From positions 274,280 to 338,279 of the forward strand of contig PAAX01000002.1 in NCBI GenBank assembly GCA_002698995.1: DNA of 64,000 nucleotides, written 5' to 3'. Numbering within the stretch: position 1 is the first letter of the stretch; each line of letters begins with the position of its first letter. The notes beneath the pieces were generated by a model that was not told where the DNA came from, searched no databases, and saw only the letters and a list, made by a program, of their open reading frames with translations. This DNA is from Ignavibacteriota bacterium (GTDB lineage Bacteria; Bacteroidota; Ignavibacteria; Ignavibacteriales; Melioribacteraceae). Positions 10,901 through 19,490 of this stretch are shown here, one piece after another. Both the position numbers and the translations under genes were made by a program.

Positions 10901-13900
10901 TCCTGATGATAGAGAAAATACCAAACAAGCTTATTTAGACTATATATCAGGTAAAACAAAAATTTATAAAATTGAATTTAGACAGAAAACTAAGAATGGT
11001 GATTGGAAATGGATTCTTTCTTTAGGAGAAGTTGTTGAATATGATAAAGACGGTTCTCCTTTAAGAATGCTGGGCACTCACACTGATATAACAAATATTA
11101 AGAATGTAGAAAATGCTCTTAAGCAAAGCGAGCAAAGATTTAATCTGGCAATAAACGCTACCGATGATGGAATTTTTGACTGGGACCTAACTGATAATTC
11201 AATTTATTATTCCCCCAACTGGAAAAGAATGCTCGGTTATGAAGATCACGAGATAAAAAATGAATTTTCTGAATGGGAACGTTTAACTGACCCCCAAGAT
11301 GTTGAAAAAGCTTGGGTAATAATGAATGAACATCTTGAAAAGAAAAGAGAGAGATATGAAGTAGAAATAAAAATGAAACACAAGAATGGTGAATGGATTG
11401 ATGTTCTTGCTAGAGGAGAGGCAACAAGAGATCAAAATGATAAACCTATTCGTGTAGTTGGAACTCATCTTAATATTACACAAAGAAAAGTAAATGAAAG
11501 AAAGTTAGCTGAAAGCGAGAAGCGTTTTAGAAATATGGCGGATACTGCGCCGGTGCTCATCTGGATGTCAAATGAAGAAATGCTTTGCACTTATTTCAAT
11601 AAATCATGGATCGATTTTACCGGGGTCTCTTTCGAAAAACAGCTTGGCAACGGATGGGTTGAATTAGTTCATCCTGATGATAGAGATTTCTGTGTAAATA
11701 CATTTAAGCAAAGCTGTAGTAAAAAGATTCCATTCAAAATGGAGTATCGGTTAAGGTATAATGACGGAAGCTATCGATGGATATTTGATCAAGGTGTTCC
11801 AAGATTTTCTGACGACGGAAAATATCAAGGTTATATTGGTTCTTGTATTGATATAAACGAAACTGTTGAGTCACAGGATTTATTAAAGCTTCAAGGTGAA
11901 ATTCTACATAACATGGCTGAAGGTTCTAGTCTGATTAGTGTTGATACTGGAAAGTTTATTTATACAAATCCAAGTTTTGATAAAATGTTCGGTTACAACA
12001 AAGGGGAATTAATAGGCAAGCACGTAAGCATTATTAATGCCGCAACTAAAGATGACCCCAAGAATATAGCTTCAAAAATTATAAATACACTTCAAAAGAA
12101 TAATTTTTGGGAAGGGGAGGTTGAAAATATTAGAAAAGATGGATCTATATTTTGGACTGCTGCAAAAATCAGTACATTCAATCATCATACTTATGGAAAC
12201 GTTTGGGTAACTGCTCAAGCTGATATTTCAGCTAAAAAAGAACTTGAAGAAAGAATCAATAAAGAAAAACAAAGCTTAGCAACACTTCATGACTTATACT
12301 CAAAAACACACGAAATGACAGATAACGAACTTTACCAGTTTGTTATTGACAGAGCGGCAGAACTGACCGAAAGTGAAATAGGCTTTTTCCATAGAATTGG
12401 TGAAGATCAATCAACTATAATGCTTACTGCTTGGAGTCAAAAAACATATGAGTATTGCAATGCGGTTTATGATGATCATTATCCGATAGATAAAGCGGGC
12501 AATTGGATTGAAGCCGTAAGACAACGAAAACCAATCGTCTATAATAATTTTGCTCTTTCACCAAATCAAAAGGGAATGCCTGAAGGACATGCAAAAGTAA
12601 AAAGAATGATGAGCGTTCCTGTTATTCATGATAATAAAGTGAAATATATTTTTGGAGTAGGGAATAAATCAAGCGATTACACAGACAATGATATTCTTCA
12701 AATTCAGCTTGTATCAGATGAACTTCAAAAAATATTAACCAACAGAAAAGCAGAGAATGAATTAATTACAAGCAACCAGCGCTTAAAGGAAGCAGAAGAA
12801 ATTGGAAATATCGGCTATTTCTTAATAAATACTGACGATAGCAATGTTATTTGGTCCGACGAAACTTACAACATTCTAGGAAGAAAAAAAGATTTGGGAC
12901 TTCTTTCAATTGAAGAACTCTACCATTACGTTGTTGAGGAAGATGCACAGCTGTTACAATCAGAACTTGAGAAAGCAGTTCATGAAGATTATTCATTCAA
13001 TTTCCAATACAAGGTAAATGTTGATTCACAAATAAAATACATTCAGTGTGTAGGTAAAAGCTATTATTCTGCAGAAGGAAAAATTGCTGGTGTTTCGGGA
13101 GTCTTAAAAGATGTAACAGATTATCAAACAGCTTTAGAAAAATTAAAAGAAAATGAAGAAAAGTTTGAAAAAGCGTTTAAAACTAGTCCAGATGCGCTAG
13201 CAATAACAAGGGTTACAGATGGTATGTACATCGATGTGAATGACAGTTTTAAAAGAATTTTAGGATACGAACGCGAAGAAATGGTTGGAAAAAGCTCCAT
13301 AGAATTGAACGTTTGGAAGTACGAAAAGGACAGAGATCGTTTAGTAAAAGGATTAAGAGAAAAAGGTTTTGTCGAAAATTTAGATGCCGAATATCTAACA
13401 AAATCGGGTGATGTAATTTATGGATTAATGTCTGCCAGACTTATTAAGCTTAGAAACGAAGATGTAATTCTATCTATAACAAGAGATATAACAGATAGAA
13501 TTAATATGGAAAAAGATCTTTTAAGAAGTGAACAAAGATATAAAACTATCTTAAAAGCTCAGCCAGATATTTTCTTTAGAATAAATAAAGATTTAGTATA
13601 TACAGATTTTTATACAAATGATCCATCGGTTTTATTTGTTCATCCGGATAAAATTATTGGGACTAAAGTTAAAGACATTATGCCGGATTATTTATTTAAA
13701 ATTACTGAGGAAAATATCAATGCTACTTTTAATTCAGGAAAAATTAGTACTTACGATTATATGCTTGAAATAAATGGTGAACAAAGATGGTTTGATGCAA
13801 GAATGGTACCCAGCAGTGATGAAGAAGTATTTGTGATTGTTAGAGATATGACTGAAAATAAAAAGGCTGAAAAAGCAATTGCTGAAAGTGAATTAAAATA

Positions 13901-15365
13901 CAGAAAGCTCATTTCAAACATTTCTGATGTTATTGTAGTAATTGACAAGAATAGTACAATTAACTATAAAAGCTCAAACATCGAAAATTATTTCGGCTGG
14001 AAACCTGAAGATTTAATTGGAAAGGATGCTCTTATTACTGTTCATCCTAAGGATAGAGTATTTGTAAATCATGAACTTGAAAAATTATTAAGTATTGATA
14101 ATCATAAAACAACATTTGAATTTGATTATCTGTGCAAAGACGGAAGTTACAAACCTGTTGAGTTAACAGCTTTCAGTTTATTTAATGATCCTACAATAAA
14201 CGGCATAGTAGCAAACTATAAAGATATTTCTGAAAGAAAAAAAGCCGAACAGGCTTTTATTCAAACTCAGCGTTTAGGTGCTATTGGGGAAATGTCATCG
14301 GCAATTGCTCATGATTTCAACAATTCACTTCAATCAATTTATGGCAACCTGGAACTGGCTTTGCTTAAAATTGAAGAAGATCATTTAAGTAGAAAATTTT
14401 TGGAGACAATTAAAACCGCTACAGCTGATGCATCAGCAAGAGTGAAACTGCTTCAAAGGTTTGCCGGTAAATCAAAAGGAAAGGAAGATTATAAAAAAGT
14501 AAATATAAAAAATATTATTGAAGATGTAATTCTTCAATCACGCCCAATTTGGAAGGATAATCCCGAGAAAGATGGTTATGAAATTACTATTTCAAAAAAT
14601 ATTGATGTTGAAATTAATATTAAAGGTGATGAAGCCGAACTGAGATCAGTTCTTTATAACATAATAAAAAATAGTGTTGAAGCGATGCCTAAAGGGGGCG
14701 ATATAAACATTTCCGCTGTTAAAGAAAAAAATAATGCCGTATTAACTTGCAAAGATAGCGGCATCGGCATGAATGAAGAGACTAAATCCAGAATATTTCA
14801 ACCTTTCTTTACAACAAAAGGATTTGAATCCGGCAGAGGCTTAGGTATGAGTGGTGCTTATAGCATTATAAATGAGCATGGCGGAATAATATATGTTAAA
14901 GAAAGTAATATTGGTGTTGGTACCATTATTAAAATTGAACTTCCAATCTATTTAGATGATTCGGACCAGTTAGAAATTAAATCAAATGAGAAAATAAATA
15001 TGGTTGGACTAAATATTCTTTGGGTTGATGACGATTCCCTAATAAGAGATATTGCCGAAGAAATGCTTGAAGTACTTGAGCATAAAGGAAAAGTTGTTCA
15101 AAACGGAGAGAAGGCATTAGAGCTTCTTAAAAAAGAATCTTTTGATTTGGTAGTAACCGATATTGGTATGCCCGGCATGAATGGTTGGGATTTAGCTGAC
15201 AAAATAAGAGAAGAATTTAATGATAAGATTAAGATTATTGCCTTAACCGGCTGGGGTGACCAAATTAGCGATGAAAAAAGAAAGCAGCATGGCGTTTCCG
15301 AACTCCTTTCTAAACCATTTAAAATTGAACAGCTGAAGGGAATTATTAATAAAGTAATGCAGTAA
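7905..15365 (+). CDS. Giant hybrid sensor histidine kinase, about 15 PAS units, GAF, HisKA, HATPase, receiver
   Basis: A cytoplasmic sensor of 2486 residues with no membrane segment. Repeating PAS units, many followed by PAC-type ends, can be counted from about residue 40 to 1450 (eleven). A GAF domain follows (about 1465-1615, with LYSKTHEMTDNELYQF), then four more PAS units to about 2110. The kinase core has His2136 in IAHDFNN, an N-box in IIKNSVEAMPKGG, DSGIGM, and the G-box GRGLGMSGAY. The C-terminal receiver has phospho-acceptor Asp2419 in VVTDIGMPGMNGW. The PAS at about 550-680 has five closely spaced cysteines (597, 602, 612, 618, 621). A start at the ATG at 7917 is equally possible. 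Signals are not known; the receiver suggests a phosphorelay to a partner elsewhere. Confidence 0.93.
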   Translation: MVQIMKKPSVRKSNPSTKTNPNKKINTLESKINQLKDELNLLNKAVIGTNNVVYKFSTLYGGLFYSSNTGKVLGYSNKFLKENPNLWNNSIHPEDKENVNHCLEKLKPNSIIEIEYRFIKKNNKVIWLRDRLKCISKTKKEIIIEGHVVDVTKLKTAENDSQISNYYYETIFDQASDAIFIGSNDEKSRGTLVKVNKAASKLTGYAKKELVGKNYSFLFPNDELNNKPLRYDLVLAGKEVTSKRTLERKNKTQLIVQMTSKLLSDGRLISFVRDVSEAETNKKKIEESEVKYRSLIDEVIESSSVGIFILDADLKVVWVNQSVEDFFGIKKSAAIGKDKIKLIKENICRVIENPSEFAKKVVHSYKTKNYTEDLECRILPKGKRKERWLLHWSQPIKKGLYKGGRIEHYTDITSSKLATEAIKNSEAKFSKAFKSSALAMSISDIKSGKLIEVNNKFLELTRFSRDELIGNTTINLGIFDINERTALINTLNKLGRLDGIETELKSKDRKNIYCKYFGEIVNINGKEKLLSIIEDVTDQKTTEVDLQKANAELNAIYKLSPVMTCIIDKHRNILYANNAFTDFTGTSEEELRKGKACGVIGCINALEDPRGCGFGTDCANCKLKNAIETTYQTGSTIKNINYSPIIIKSGFRKIVHLLGSTSVINLNNKKNIILTLQDVSEQKETEENLTKYKNIVSSTIDSISLLSSNYEYLIVNEAYEKVSGKRKEEIIGKTVAEYLGRETFIKQVKPKFDKCLKGEIINYQDWFNYPVAGKRFIDVTYYPYKDSSQKIVGIIANSRDITERELSKIALEENESRLRQIADNVPGIVYQFKIDKDGNTSFPFMSKSAKKYYGYSSEEIMNDASLLINAVHPDDRELFLNALAYSQNNLTTYHIDIRLISKSGKVSWINAKSTPVKLEDGSILWTGIGIDTTKQKITEEKLKENEERLRLALTAAEQGLYDLNIKTGEAKVNNEYATMLGYTPKTFKETNQKWIERIHPDDRENTKQAYLDYISGKTKIYKIEFRQKTKNGDWKWILSLGEVVEYDKDGSPLRMLGTHTDITNIKNVENALKQSEQRFNLAINATDDGIFDWDLTDNSIYYSPNWKRMLGYEDHEIKNEFSEWERLTDPQDVEKAWVIMNEHLEKKRERYEVEIKMKHKNGEWIDVLARGEATRDQNDKPIRVVGTHLNITQRKVNERKLAESEKRFRNMADTAPVLIWMSNEEMLCTYFNKSWIDFTGVSFEKQLGNGWVELVHPDDRDFCVNTFKQSCSKKIPFKMEYRLRYNDGSYRWIFDQGVPRFSDDGKYQGYIGSCIDINETVESQDLLKLQGEILHNMAEGSSLISVDTGKFIYTNPSFDKMFGYNKGELIGKHVSIINAATKDDPKNIASKIINTLQKNNFWEGEVENIRKDGSIFWTAAKISTFNHHTYGNVWVTAQADISAKKELEERINKEKQSLATLHDLYSKTHEMTDNELYQFVIDRAAELTESEIGFFHRIGEDQSTIMLTAWSQKTYEYCNAVYDDHYPIDKAGNWIEAVRQRKPIVYNNFALSPNQKGMPEGHAKVKRMMSVPVIHDNKVKYIFGVGNKSSDYTDNDILQIQLVSDELQKILTNRKAENELITSNQRLKEAEEIGNIGYFLINTDDSNVIWSDETYNILGRKKDLGLLSIEELYHYVVEEDAQLLQSELEKAVHEDYSFNFQYKVNVDSQIKYIQCVGKSYYSAEGKIAGVSGVLKDVTDYQTALEKLKENEEKFEKAFKTSPDALAITRVTDGMYIDVNDSFKRILGYEREEMVGKSSIELNVWKYEKDRDRLVKGLREKGFVENLDAEYLTKSGDVIYGLMSARLIKLRNEDVILSITRDITDRINMEKDLLRSEQRYKTILKAQPDIFFRINKDLVYTDFYTNDPSVLFVHPDKIIGTKVKDIMPDYLFKITEENINATFNSGKISTYDYMLEINGEQRWFDARMVPSSDEEVFVIVRDMTENKKAEKAIAESELKYRKLISNISDVIVVIDKNSTINYKSSNIENYFGWKPEDLIGKDALITVHPKDRVFVNHELEKLLSIDNHKTTFEFDYLCKDGSYKPVELTAFSLFNDPTINGIVANYKDISERKKAEQAFIQTQRLGAIGEMSSAIAHDFNNSLQSIYGNLELALLKIEEDHLSRKFLETIKTATADASARVKLLQRFAGKSKGKEDYKKVNIKNIIEDVILQSRPIWKDNPEKDGYEITISKNIDVEINIKGDEAELRSVLYNIIKNSVEAMPKGGDINISAVKEKNNAVLTCKDSGIGMNEETKSRIFQPFFTTKGFESGRGLGMSGAYSIINEHGGIIYVKESNIGVGTIIKIELPIYLDDSDQLEIKSNEKINMVGLNILWVDDDSLIRDIAEEMLEVLEHKGKVVQNGEKALELLKKESFDLVVTDIGMPGMNGWDLADKIREEFNDKIKIIALTGWGDQISDEKRKQHGVSELLSKPFKIEQLKGIINKVMQ

Positions 15366-15368
15366 GAT

Positions 15369-17771
15369 TTAACTGCTGAAAAAGTTAGCCGTACTAAAGC
15401 CGTTTACTTTTTGAATTAATAACCTTTGCGGAAAAGCTTCTTGTACATCTTGATTATGAGATACTACAAATATCTGCTTAAATTCATTTGATATTTTACC
15501 AAGCGCATTAAGAAGTTCTTCTCTTCTATCTTCATCTTGACTTCCAAAAACTTCATCCAGAGCTAAAAAGCCCATGTTAGTTCTTCCTGCTAAAGCCGAT
15601 ATTCTTTTGCTTATTGCAACTCTTAAGCATAAACTTGCCAAATCTTTTTCTCCGCCTGAAAGAGTTAAAAGCTCAACTTCTTTATCTTCTCTATTAACTA
15701 GGAAATTAAATGATGAATCAATTCTTAAATTTTGATAGCGCTCTTTAGTTATTGATGCAAAAAGCCTGGAAGCTTCATTTGATATTGCCGGTAACTCTTG
15801 AGATGTAATTCTCGATTTAAATTCACTTACAAATGATTTTAATCTCTCAAGCAAATTAAATTTTTTATGTAAGTCCTTAATCTTATTCTTCTCTTTCTCG
15901 TCTTTATCAATCTCTTTACTAATCTCATCAATTTTGTTTTTGATTATAATTAGTTCCGATTTTATTTGATGCAGATTTTCTTTCAATTCATTAAAAGTAT
16001 TTTCACTCTCTTCCCTTCTAAGTTTTAATTGCTCATAGCTTTCTTCTTCAAAATTAATTTTTGATAGATTAGTTTTCTGCTTCAGCAGACTTTCATCAAA
16101 GTCTTTTAATTTGTTTTTTAATTCCGCTAAATCACTTTTCTTTTTGGGGAGATTTTCTGTTTTAGATTTATAATCATTATACTTTTCAAAATACGGCTGT
16201 AATTCATCTCTTAGGTTTTCAAACTCAACTAATTTGGTTTCCTCAAATTTCACTTCTGATAAACTTCTTAAATCACTTTCTGTTTCGGTAATTTCTTTTT
16301 GCAGCTTGTTAATTTTATTATCAAGTTCATCAGAATTTTCCTTTAATTCTTCACGCCTCTTAATCTCAGTTTCAAAGTGATGAATCTCTTTTTTCACTCT
16401 TTCAATTGAATCCTCAACCGACTCGAGTTCCTTCTCAATACCGATTAATTCATTCTTCCTTAATGCAATATCCTTTTTGTTTTGATCAATTTCGGATTTA
16501 TATTTTTGCGTAAGCTTATCGTAATGATCATCAAGCGGACGTTCACATTCGGGGCAGCTCGAATCTCTTCCAATCTCTTCAATTCTCTTTAATCTCTTTG
16601 AACTCTTTTCAATTTCTCCATTTATCTTTGAGATAAAATCATTAATCAACTGACTGTTTTTCACTATACTTTTTCTTGTTTCATTTTTCGATTTAAGAAG
16701 TTCGGAATGACTTTCTAATTTCTGATCAAAATCATTTAGCTTATCAATGCTAATTTTAATTTCATTTTTCTTAGTATTTAACTCAAACATATCTTCATTT
16801 AGTTTTTCAGATCGCTTTTCCAGTTCTATTTTCTTTTGGAAATCAGATTTAATTTTTAGCTGTTGTTCATACTGCTTATTTGCTTTTATGTAATTCTCTT
16901 TCTGCGCTTCAAGATTTTTCATTTCTTCATACTTCTTTGTCAAATCTTTAATTTCCTTATCTGCAGAAAGAATATTCAATTTAGTTTCTTCAATTTTTCC
17001 AATGACTACTTCAATATTTTTGTTTACAGAATCATATTCCTTTTTAAGAATCTCAGATTTTTTTAATTCTTCTTTCAGTCTATCATACTTTTCTTTGAAT
17101 GAATTTAATTTTTCAATTTCACTTTCGGCTTTATTATTCTTTAATTCCAAATTCTTTTGAAGTTCATCTTTCTCTTTTAACAGTTCTGAAATCTCCATTT
17201 CCGTTAAAAGATTTTCTTCTTTTATTTTTATCTCTTTATTAAGCTCTTTTAGTTTCTCTTTAATATTATCATCAAGCTTATCAAGTTTTTCTAAACCAAG
17301 CATTTTTCTTATTGACGTTTCTTTATCCTTAGAGCTTAAGTTTATAAGAGAGGTAACTTCTTTTTGAGAAGCAAAAAATGAGTTCTTAAAATTGCTGTAA
17401 TCTATCTTAAGAACTTTTAATATTTCCTTGTTAACTTCTTTTGCTCCAACTGCTTTAGAAATATCATCAATAAAAAATTCTGCTTCCGCTTTTAAGTTCT
17501 TTCCTTTCAGTTCTCTAATTACTTTAAAAGATTTTCCTCTATCTTCAAATACCAATTCAACTTTTAGAATATCTTTAGTGCCGGCTTTATCATTTTTTAT
17601 AGTTTCTTTGTTCGTTTCAAATCGACCATAAAACGCAAGAGTAATCGCTTCAAAAATTGATGACTTACCGGCGCCATTTTTCCCTATAAGTCCCGTTAAT
17701 CCTTCATTAAAATTAATGGAGGTTTCTTTGTACTGCTTAAAGTTATTCAGCTTTAGACTAATTATCTGCAT
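15369..17771 (-). CDS. sbcC: SbcC/Rad50-type DNA repair ATPase
   Basis: The ATPase partner of SbcD, a nuclease complex that opens hairpins and double-strand ends. The N-terminus has Walker A (GLIGKNGAGKSS). The C-terminus has the ABC signature region LLTLSGGEKDLASL and the Walker B LALDEVFGSQD. Between them is about 500 residues of coiled coil with the zinc hook CPEC near residue 402. Length (800 aa) is on the short side for the family. The ATG at 17771 is chosen: it has GAGG 7 nt upstream inside the end of sbcD and begins directly with MQIISLKLNNF. It overlaps sbcD by 14 nt, which suggests translational coupling. Confidence 0.92.
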   Translation of the reverse strand: MQIISLKLNNFKQYKETSINFNEGLTGLIGKNGAGKSSIFEAITLAFYGRFETNKETIKNDKAGTKDILKVELVFEDRGKSFKVIRELKGKNLKAEAEFFIDDISKAVGAKEVNKEILKVLKIDYSNFKNSFFASQKEVTSLINLSSKDKETSIRKMLGLEKLDKLDDNIKEKLKELNKEIKIKEENLLTEMEISELLKEKDELQKNLELKNNKAESEIEKLNSFKEKYDRLKEELKKSEILKKEYDSVNKNIEVVIGKIEETKLNILSADKEIKDLTKKYEEMKNLEAQKENYIKANKQYEQQLKIKSDFQKKIELEKRSEKLNEDMFELNTKKNEIKISIDKLNDFDQKLESHSELLKSKNETRKSIVKNSQLINDFISKINGEIEKSSKRLKRIEEIGRDSSCPECERPLDDHYDKLTQKYKSEIDQNKKDIALRKNELIGIEKELESVEDSIERVKKEIHHFETEIKRREELKENSDELDNKINKLQKEITETESDLRSLSEVKFEETKLVEFENLRDELQPYFEKYNDYKSKTENLPKKKSDLAELKNKLKDFDESLLKQKTNLSKINFEEESYEQLKLRREESENTFNELKENLHQIKSELIIIKNKIDEISKEIDKDEKEKNKIKDLHKKFNLLERLKSFVSEFKSRITSQELPAISNEASRLFASITKERYQNLRIDSSFNFLVNREDKEVELLTLSGGEKDLASLCLRVAISKRISALAGRTNMGFLALDEVFGSQDEDRREELLNALGKISNEFKQIFVVSHNQDVQEAFPQRLLIQKVNGFSTANFFSS

Positions 17772-18903
17772 CAAGTTCCTCGTCTTCAATCTGAATCAAA
17801 ATTTCATTCGTAATTTCTCTTACTTGTTTCAATTCATCTTTATCGGTAAACATTTTTGAAAGTTCATTATTAAGCTGCTCTTTCAGATCAAAGGATTCAC
17901 TTTCAAATAAAATCTCTTCACTATTTCCATCGCTGTTTTTTGAATATGTAAAATGAAGTGCTGTATCAAAAATTTCATTTAAATCTTCTTTTGTTATTTC
18001 ATAGAACTGAACAGAAGAAAGATTATTGAGTGATAAATGAATAATACTCTCAGCAATATTCTCTTTTTTAACTGCTTCAACAATTTCATTTATTATTTGT
18101 GATTTAGATTTCTGAGAACAATTATCAACTTTAAAGTGATAAAAATTTCTTGTCGGAATTTTAATAAAATCCGTCCTCGTTTCTTTTTTATCAATAGTTA
18201 CTTCAATTATTCCCTTATCATAGCCAATTTCAGAAAAAGAAAATCTTTCGGTTGAACCTGAATAAAAAACATTACCATATTTTTTTATATGATTGAATTT
18301 ATGCCAATGTCCTAGTGCTACATAATCAAATTGATTTAGTCCTTCCAAAGCATCTTCGGGTAAAACTCTTTCACCGAATTCATCCATTTTGTAGCTCGGC
18401 AATGAAAGATGAGCAATTAAGATATTTATTTTCTCCTTATTTGATGCTGATATTTTAAGAGCTTCTTCTTTAAAAAGAGATTCATTGTTTATATGAGGAA
18501 GAGCGTGAATTATAAAATTCTCATCTTCATGAATTTCATATTCTTCAGAGTAAAAAACCTTTCCGTTAATAACAGATGAATAAAGATCATGAATTGGAGT
18601 AGTAAAAGTAGATTTAGGAAAATCATGATTACCGGCTGCCATATAAAAGGGAATTCCGGACTGAGCTAGTCTGCTTAACTCTTGTGCTGCAACAATCAAA
18701 GCTTTATTGGTGGGAGAAGACCGGTGAAAAATATCACCGGCATGAACCACAAAATCTGGCTTTCTTTCAATAATTATATCAATAACCGTTCTAAATGAAT
18801 TATAAACATCCTCTTCTCTAATATTTACTCCCGCCGCATCAGTTATATCCAAATCACTGTAACCTAAATGGGAATCAGAAAAGTGTATAAATTTTATACT
18901 CAT
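17758..18903 (-). CDS. sbcD: SbcD/Mre11-type exonuclease
   Basis: A metallophosphoesterase nuclease that works with SbcC. It shows the Mre11 motifs in order: HFSDSHLGY, VHAGDIFHRS, AAGNHDFPKS, a His in IAHLS, and ALGHWHKF. These supply the two-Mn active site. The start lies 2 nt beyond the stop of the spoVG-like gene, and its end overlaps sbcC, so the three genes form one transcription unit. The last 100 residues are the variable capping region that contacts the SbcC coiled coil. Confidence 0.92.
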   Translation of the reverse strand: MSIKFIHFSDSHLGYSDLDITDAAGVNIREEDVYNSFRTVIDIIIERKPDFVVHAGDIFHRSSPTNKALIVAAQELSRLAQSGIPFYMAAGNHDFPKSTFTTPIHDLYSSVINGKVFYSEEYEIHEDENFIIHALPHINNESLFKEEALKISASNKEKINILIAHLSLPSYKMDEFGERVLPEDALEGLNQFDYVALGHWHKFNHIKKYGNVFYSGSTERFSFSEIGYDKGIIEVTIDKKETRTDFIKIPTRNFYHFKVDNCSQKSKSQIINEIVEAVKKENIAESIIHLSLNNLSSVQFYEITKEDLNEIFDTALHFTYSKNSDGNSEEILFESESFDLKEQLNNELSKMFTDKDELKQVREITNEILIQIEDEELDADN

Positions 18904-18905
18904 TT

Positions 18906-19166
18906 TTATTTCTCGGAATGATTTTTATTGTAAGCTTCCAAAGCCATTTCGTTTAATTTATCTTTCATTTCCTTTGTAGGAAAAACAACATCGTCATAAT
19001 ACTTATCATCTTTAGCTTTAGTGCTTGGAACAGAAGCAAATAAGCCATTAGCTCCTTCAATAATTTTGAAACCTTTAATTATAATTCCCTCTTGAGTTTT
19101 AATATCAAAAAAAGCTTTCACTTTTGAATTTTCATTATTGATTGGGAACATTCTTTCGATAGTCAT
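18906..19166 (-). CDS. spoVG: SpoVG-family nucleic-acid-binding regulator
   Basis: An 86-residue protein matching the SpoVG family. It has the N-terminal strand pattern (IERMFPINNENSKVKAFFDI), the core KIIEGANGLFASVPSTKA corresponding to the RVIDGxNGLFIAMPSR block of Bacillus SpoVG, and DDVVFPTKEMKDKL near the end. SpoVG proteins of Firmicutes and Borrelia bind DNA and RNA and act as global regulators; the name does not imply sporulation here. It is the first gene of the operon with sbcD and sbcC, which is not the usual setting. Confidence 0.85.
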   Translation of the reverse strand: MTIERMFPINNENSKVKAFFDIKTQEGIIIKGFKIIEGANGLFASVPSTKAKDDKYYDDVVFPTKEMKDKLNEMALEAYNKNHSEK

Positions 19167-19490
19167 TATGCCACCTTTTATTTTATTAATAAAATTACTT
19201 AGCTAATTGATATTAACTAAGATTTAAAAATTAAATTAAAACATACTGAAATAAAAAGAGGATATTTAAAATATCCTTTTTTGTTCGATAATAATGGATT
19301 TGGAAGCTTTATAAATAAGTACTAAAATTTTGCTGAATAATATTTTTCATATGAAGTCTATTTATCCTAATTTTGGTGTTAAAATTAAATTAAATAAAGA
19401 GAACTAAGCTAATTTAATGACGGTTTCTCTTTATAAAGAGGTTATAAATCGTTAATTTTGTCTTTTTATTTCGAATCATTTAGGAATAAT
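19167..19490. other. Divergent intergenic region between spoVG and nqrA
   Basis: 324 bases without a gene, very AT-rich. It holds the start signals for two divergent operons, a terminator-like hairpin (19260-19276) and a 14-nt perfect palindrome (19427-19440, CTCTTTATAAAGAG). TAATTTTG at 19453-19460 fits the Bacteroidota -7 consensus TAnnTTTG, about 30 nt before nqrA, but no convincing -33 element is seen. Confidence 0.5.
19254..19283. terminator. Orphan intrinsic terminator in the spoVG-nqrA gap
   Basis: Stem GGATATT (19260-19266) pairs with AATATCC (19270-19276). It is flanked by A-rich sequence on the left and six T on the right, and reads as a terminator on both strands. It lies between two divergent genes, so it ends no visible gene. 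It may act on a leader or a small RNA. Confidence 0.55.
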
